Shown: positions 55,200 through 57,894 of the stretch, one piece after another
Numbering within the stretch: the first letter of the stretch is position 1
How the letters are laid out: each line of letters begins with the position of its first letter
Notes under the pieces: model-generated
Told to the model about the DNA's origin: nothing
Database searches by the model: none
What the model saw: the letters and a program-made list of their open reading frames with translations, nothing else
Program-made: the position numbers and the translations under genes
Origin: Exophiala sp. HKRS030
Lineage: Eukaryota; Ascomycota; Eurotiomycetes; Chaetothyriales; Herpotrichiellaceae
Direction of reading: 5' to 3'
DNA: 57,894 nucleotides
Assembly: GCA_023897205.1 (NCBI GenBank)
Contig: JAHWDD010000028.1
Span: 15,864-73,757 of the forward strand

Positions 55200-56184
55200 C
55201 GGTTAGCAAACATGAGTTGACCTATCTTCATGAGAGACAAGACTGGCTCCATTATTTTTGGTCCTTTTGAAGCTATTGACTCTCATGGGATTGAGTTTGG
55301 CGAGATGATTTGCATGAAAGATCCGGCGCGAACAGTAGGAAACGTGGTGGTATCTTATTGGTATAGCCCAAAAATGCACAAACCTGTGAAGGTCCTTGCA
55401 GCTTAAATGCGTACTTTGGATGGATGCTCTTGCATGCGTTTTTCCTAGTGTGCTTTAGCCTTGCATAATTGTGTAGCGGACGACACTACCTGCTCATTAT
55501 CGGCGAGTTTATGTTGTGTAATGGGTTAGTGAAAGACTGGTGTCCTCCATAGCTGCTGGCAAGGTCGAGAAGCATTTTGACAGCACGTGACAATTTAGTA
55601 TGCTTCGCGTCATAAACACTCCTACTCACAATCATGCTGACACATCCTCGCGTCCATTCGTGTCGAGTCTATGTCGACTCGGTGCACCAGCAAGAGCTGG
55701 ACTCTTTATTCTCTCCTAGTCCTTGGCGACCTCGTCATTTACAGCGACCACTTGATCTAGGACCTGCGGACGTTTTCGTGGGCACAATACCATCGATAAT
55801 ATGGCCACAGTGGCTGTCTGCGCGTTGCGAATCACAGAATGTCTCGGATTTGACATGCTTGGAGGAAGACCTGGCGGTAACAAGGTGACACTGCTGGATT
55901 GATGCCACTGTGGACTTGCTTCGCTTTGGAACCTGGCAACTCATTGCAAGTAACACACAAAGGCTGTGAATAAGGTTGCCCCATTATCGGCATCTTCTAT
56001 ACGTTAGATGCTTCAATTTGTTCCTCAATAGACTCTGGAAGCGAACAGAAACAAGTGACGGAAGGACAAGTCGTAAGAGAAGGCACATCACGAGCAGGTG
56101 ATGCGGTCAAGAGTGTAGATTGAATTCAAGAGGTCTTCCTCTTGTTCTTATATAGCGGTACACTGTCCGTGTGCGCCCGATGTT
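55200..56184. other. no recognisable gene
   Basis: About 1 kb without a supported frame; an 84-codon plus frame (55634-55888) has no motif. Confidence 0.35.
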
Positions 56185-56835
56185 CTACTCACTATCGCTG
56201 CTCAGCGAGAGGACATCCGTCTGGTCGTCATCATCCTCCCGCGTGCTCCGGGTTTCATTACCGGACCCCAGGTAAATATCCCGAATGTCGCCTTCTTCGA
56301 ATCTTCGTTTGCACCAAGGGCAACCTTTGCCTTGTCCAAGCCATAATCCCAAGCATTCTCTGCAGGCACTGTGACCGCATGGAATCGTGGTATCTTTAAA
56401 GGCCACCATACAGATATTGCACCGTAAGTGATCAATCTTTTCCAATTCCTTGTGCGCAGCTTCCAAATCATTGCTCAGTTCTTGATTCTGACTGCGTAGC
56501 AGCCTGTTCTCGTTTATACACTGCTGCAACTTGCGAGTTTGCTGTCGAAGCTTTTTCCGAGTATTTTCGGCGATACTCTGAACGTCTGGTCGCTGTCGTC
56601 CATGCTGAGCGATATAACGATCCAGTTCAGCCTGTTTGGCGAGCAACATCGTCTTCAATTGCCGCGCCTGCATCAACAGTGAGGAGAATTTCCTCCTGTC
56701 GAAAGCACCAAATATAACCGAATCGTGTTCGACCCGGATTTCGCAGTCGGCGTCGTTGAGAAAATCTTTGATGTTGGGAGTATGCTGCATCTTGCGCTTC
56801 TTGGAGAACAGCGGCGTGAGCAAGGAGTTGGACAT
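56185..56835 (-). CDS. coiled-coil RING-finger protein
   Basis: Single exon. From ATG 56835 (MSNSLLTPLFSKKRKMQHTP) it is 216 codons; the frame is open to 56940 but the extra 35 residues look like leader. The middle (about 50-140) is helical: RRKFSSLLMQARQLKTMLLAKQAELDRYI, then TRKKLRQQTRKLQQCINENRLLRSQNQEL. The RING-HC is LRCNICMVAFKDTTIPCGHSACRECLGLWL then GCPWCKRRF (C3HC4). The tail is acidic (REDDDDQTDVLSLSSDSE), like a SUMO-interaction or acidic module. Predicted E3 ubiquitin ligase or scaffold, soluble. Intact. Confidence 0.75.
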   Translation of the reverse strand: MSNSLLTPLFSKKRKMQHTPNIKDFLNDADCEIRVEHDSVIFGAFDRRKFSSLLMQARQLKTMLLAKQAELDRYIAQHGRQRPDVQSIAENTRKKLRQQTRKLQQCINENRLLRSQNQELSNDLEAAHKELEKIDHLRCNICMVAFKDTTIPCGHSACRECLGLWLGQGKGCPWCKRRFEEGDIRDIYLGSGNETRSTREDDDDQTDVLSLSSDSE

Positions 56836-57508
56836 ATAGAAAGGGACGAGGGCTGGAGCAGGGCTAGAGCGCCTTCTTATACCCCTAGAATTTAGTGGGT
56901 TCACAGCTGCTACACGAGCCTGGTCGGGCGCCTTTACCATTCACATTCCGGGATTATCGACTCCTGAGCGTGTCGTGCCTGGCGTATCAGCAGACCAGCG
57001 ACCCCAATGACGTACGCTGCTGCACGAAGGATGCCATCACGCATCACCGAAATTATGACCAAGAGGCAATGTGCCCGTCAGGGTCCAGAGTCCATGGTGT
57101 CCAATCAATATGCACCTTCGATCCCTAATGCGAAGAACAGGGGTGACTTTGAAGACACGGTGCAAGGTTGCCTGATTACGCCCTTGCAGCTGAACTAAGA
57201 AGACTAACTTTAGCTGGCTAGGGTAAACGTGATAGTTGGCTGGGTCCCGGGTAACAGATACATCTAGGCGCCAGAGAGCGAATGGGTAGCGCAATATGTC
57301 TTGCTTAGATCCTCGTCGTCCTCTTGTCGGTCAACTGAATCTTTAGGCTCAGTCGAGGTGATCTTGGGGTTGACTCTCGTGGATACTTCTCATTTTGACC
57401 AGATCATAAGCAGGCTCTGTTAGTAGAAATTTTTGATCATAGGCGGTGGGAGTCCTTGGGTTCCATGTTAAGCAGCAGAAAATGACGACTGAAACGACTT
57501 GAGATGCA
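56836..57508. other. no recognisable gene
   Basis: Promoter side of the RING gene and 3' flank of the coiled-coil gene. Nothing supported. Confidence 0.4.
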
Positions 57509-57894
57509 TCACTTCTTCAGCAGAAGCTCTGTGATCTGTTCACTTTGGTGTCTGAGTTGTTCATTTTGTTCCTTGAGTTGATCACTCTGCTGTTTGAGCA
57601 ATTGCACAAGCTCTTTTCGTTGTTGCTCAGAGTCTTTTCGTTGTTGCTCAGAGTCTTTTCGTTGTTGCTCAAGCTGAGCCACCAACAAGGCCTCCCTATC
57701 CTTTGCATCCTTTCGTTGTTGCTCGGAGTCTTTCCTTTGTTGCTCCAGCTGCCGTTGCAGGTTCTGAATCATGGTTCGAAACTCGGCATTCAAGCCCCTC
57801 CCTCGCTGTGGTTTGCGAAACCCCTCATCCTGGGATTCGGGCGCACTGCTGTCATCCTGCGAGCTTTGTACGCTGAGGTCGTCGATGTTGGCCG
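57509..57894 (-). CDS. C-terminal part of a repetitive coiled-coil protein, runs off the window
   Basis: The frame is open from the window edge (ANIDDLSVQSSQDDSS, GFRKPQRGRGLNAEF) to a stop at 57509. Residues after EFRTMIQNLQRQLEQQ form an extended coiled coil with the heptad-like unit EQQRKDS repeated (EQQRKDSEQQRKD, EQQRKDSEQQRKDSEQQRKE) and end in QSEQITELLLKK. It is the C-terminus only; the N-terminal domain lies outside, so the protein's role cannot be told. The repeat count is likely variable between strains. Confidence 0.6.
   Translation of the reverse strand, partial: ANIDDLSVQSSQDDSSAPESQDEGFRKPQRGRGLNAEFRTMIQNLQRQLEQQRKDSEQQRKDAKDREALLVAQLEQQRKDSEQQRKDSEQQRKELVQLLKQQSDQLKEQNEQLRHQSEQITELLLKK
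57612..57671. repeat. 21-bp tandem repeat inside the coiled-coil gene
   Basis: The 21-bp unit tcttttcgttgttgctcagag occurs nearly three times in a row (encoding QQRKDSE on the minus strand), and a diverged copy recurs at 57710-57735. An in-frame repeat, so gain or loss of units leaves the gene open. Confidence 0.85.

Overview
This window is nuclear DNA of a filamentous ascomycete, most likely a Eurotiales (Aspergillus/Penicillium-type) fungus. Genes are split by 40-116 bp GT..AG introns, often with a CTNA(C/T)-like branch site. The protein families are typical of that group: DUF3435 recombinases, PigL_N proteins, fungal JmjC and SET proteins, ENA ATPase, con-10/KGG proteins. One transposon block carries the extreme AT richness of repeat-induced point mutation (RIP). 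The layout is that of an accessory, transposon-rich region, not a conserved core.

Centre (14.7-24.9 kb): two different DUF3435 tyrosine recombinases, the family that includes the 'captains' of giant Starship transposons, are transcribed away from each other. The left one (14751-18510, minus) can be spliced into an uninterrupted reading frame of about 1145 codons with C-terminal zinc fingers and AT-hooks. The right one (22545-24872, plus) can be spliced into about 722 codons broken by one TGA. Between them lies a 2.9 kb, nearly pure A/T block (about 19116-22030). It is a RIP-destroyed Tc1/mariner element on the minus strand joined head to head to a truncated inverted copy, giving an inverted repeat with arms of about 1 kb.

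Left side (1-14.7 kb): a JmjC gene and a BAH-like gene share a short divergent promoter. Then come a minus-strand Tad1-like LINE relic, a 57-bp perfect palindrome, a plus-strand LINE fragment, a frameshifted GRF-type zinc ribbon relic, an intact alpha/beta hydrolase, a decayed MPAB/DUF2236 oxygenase, and a third LINE that keeps its 5' half but has lost its 3' half.

Right side (25-57.9 kb): a boron/bicarbonate-type anion transporter, an arrestin-like protein, a SET methyltransferase, relics of an arsenic cluster (ACR3 pump and an Acr2-type arsenate reductase), an intact ENA-type Na+/K+ P-ATPase, a membrane RING protein broken by one TGA, a truncated Na+/H+ antiporter, a PigL_N protein, a Zn2Cys6 regulator, a phosphatidylserine decarboxylase, a hemerythrin HHE protein, a small hydrophilic protein, a con-10/KGG stress protein, another mariner relic, a ubiquitin-like coiled-coil protein, a second RING protein and the end of a repetitive coiled-coil gene.

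Reading it together: the gene content (ion and metal export, chromatin modifiers, stress proteins, relics with single lesions) and the back-to-back recombinases suggest cargo of one or two Starship-like elements whose 5' ends meet near 19-22 kb. That is an inference; element borders were not identified. Gene models were spliced by hand, so exon borders are proposals supported by frame and family continuity.
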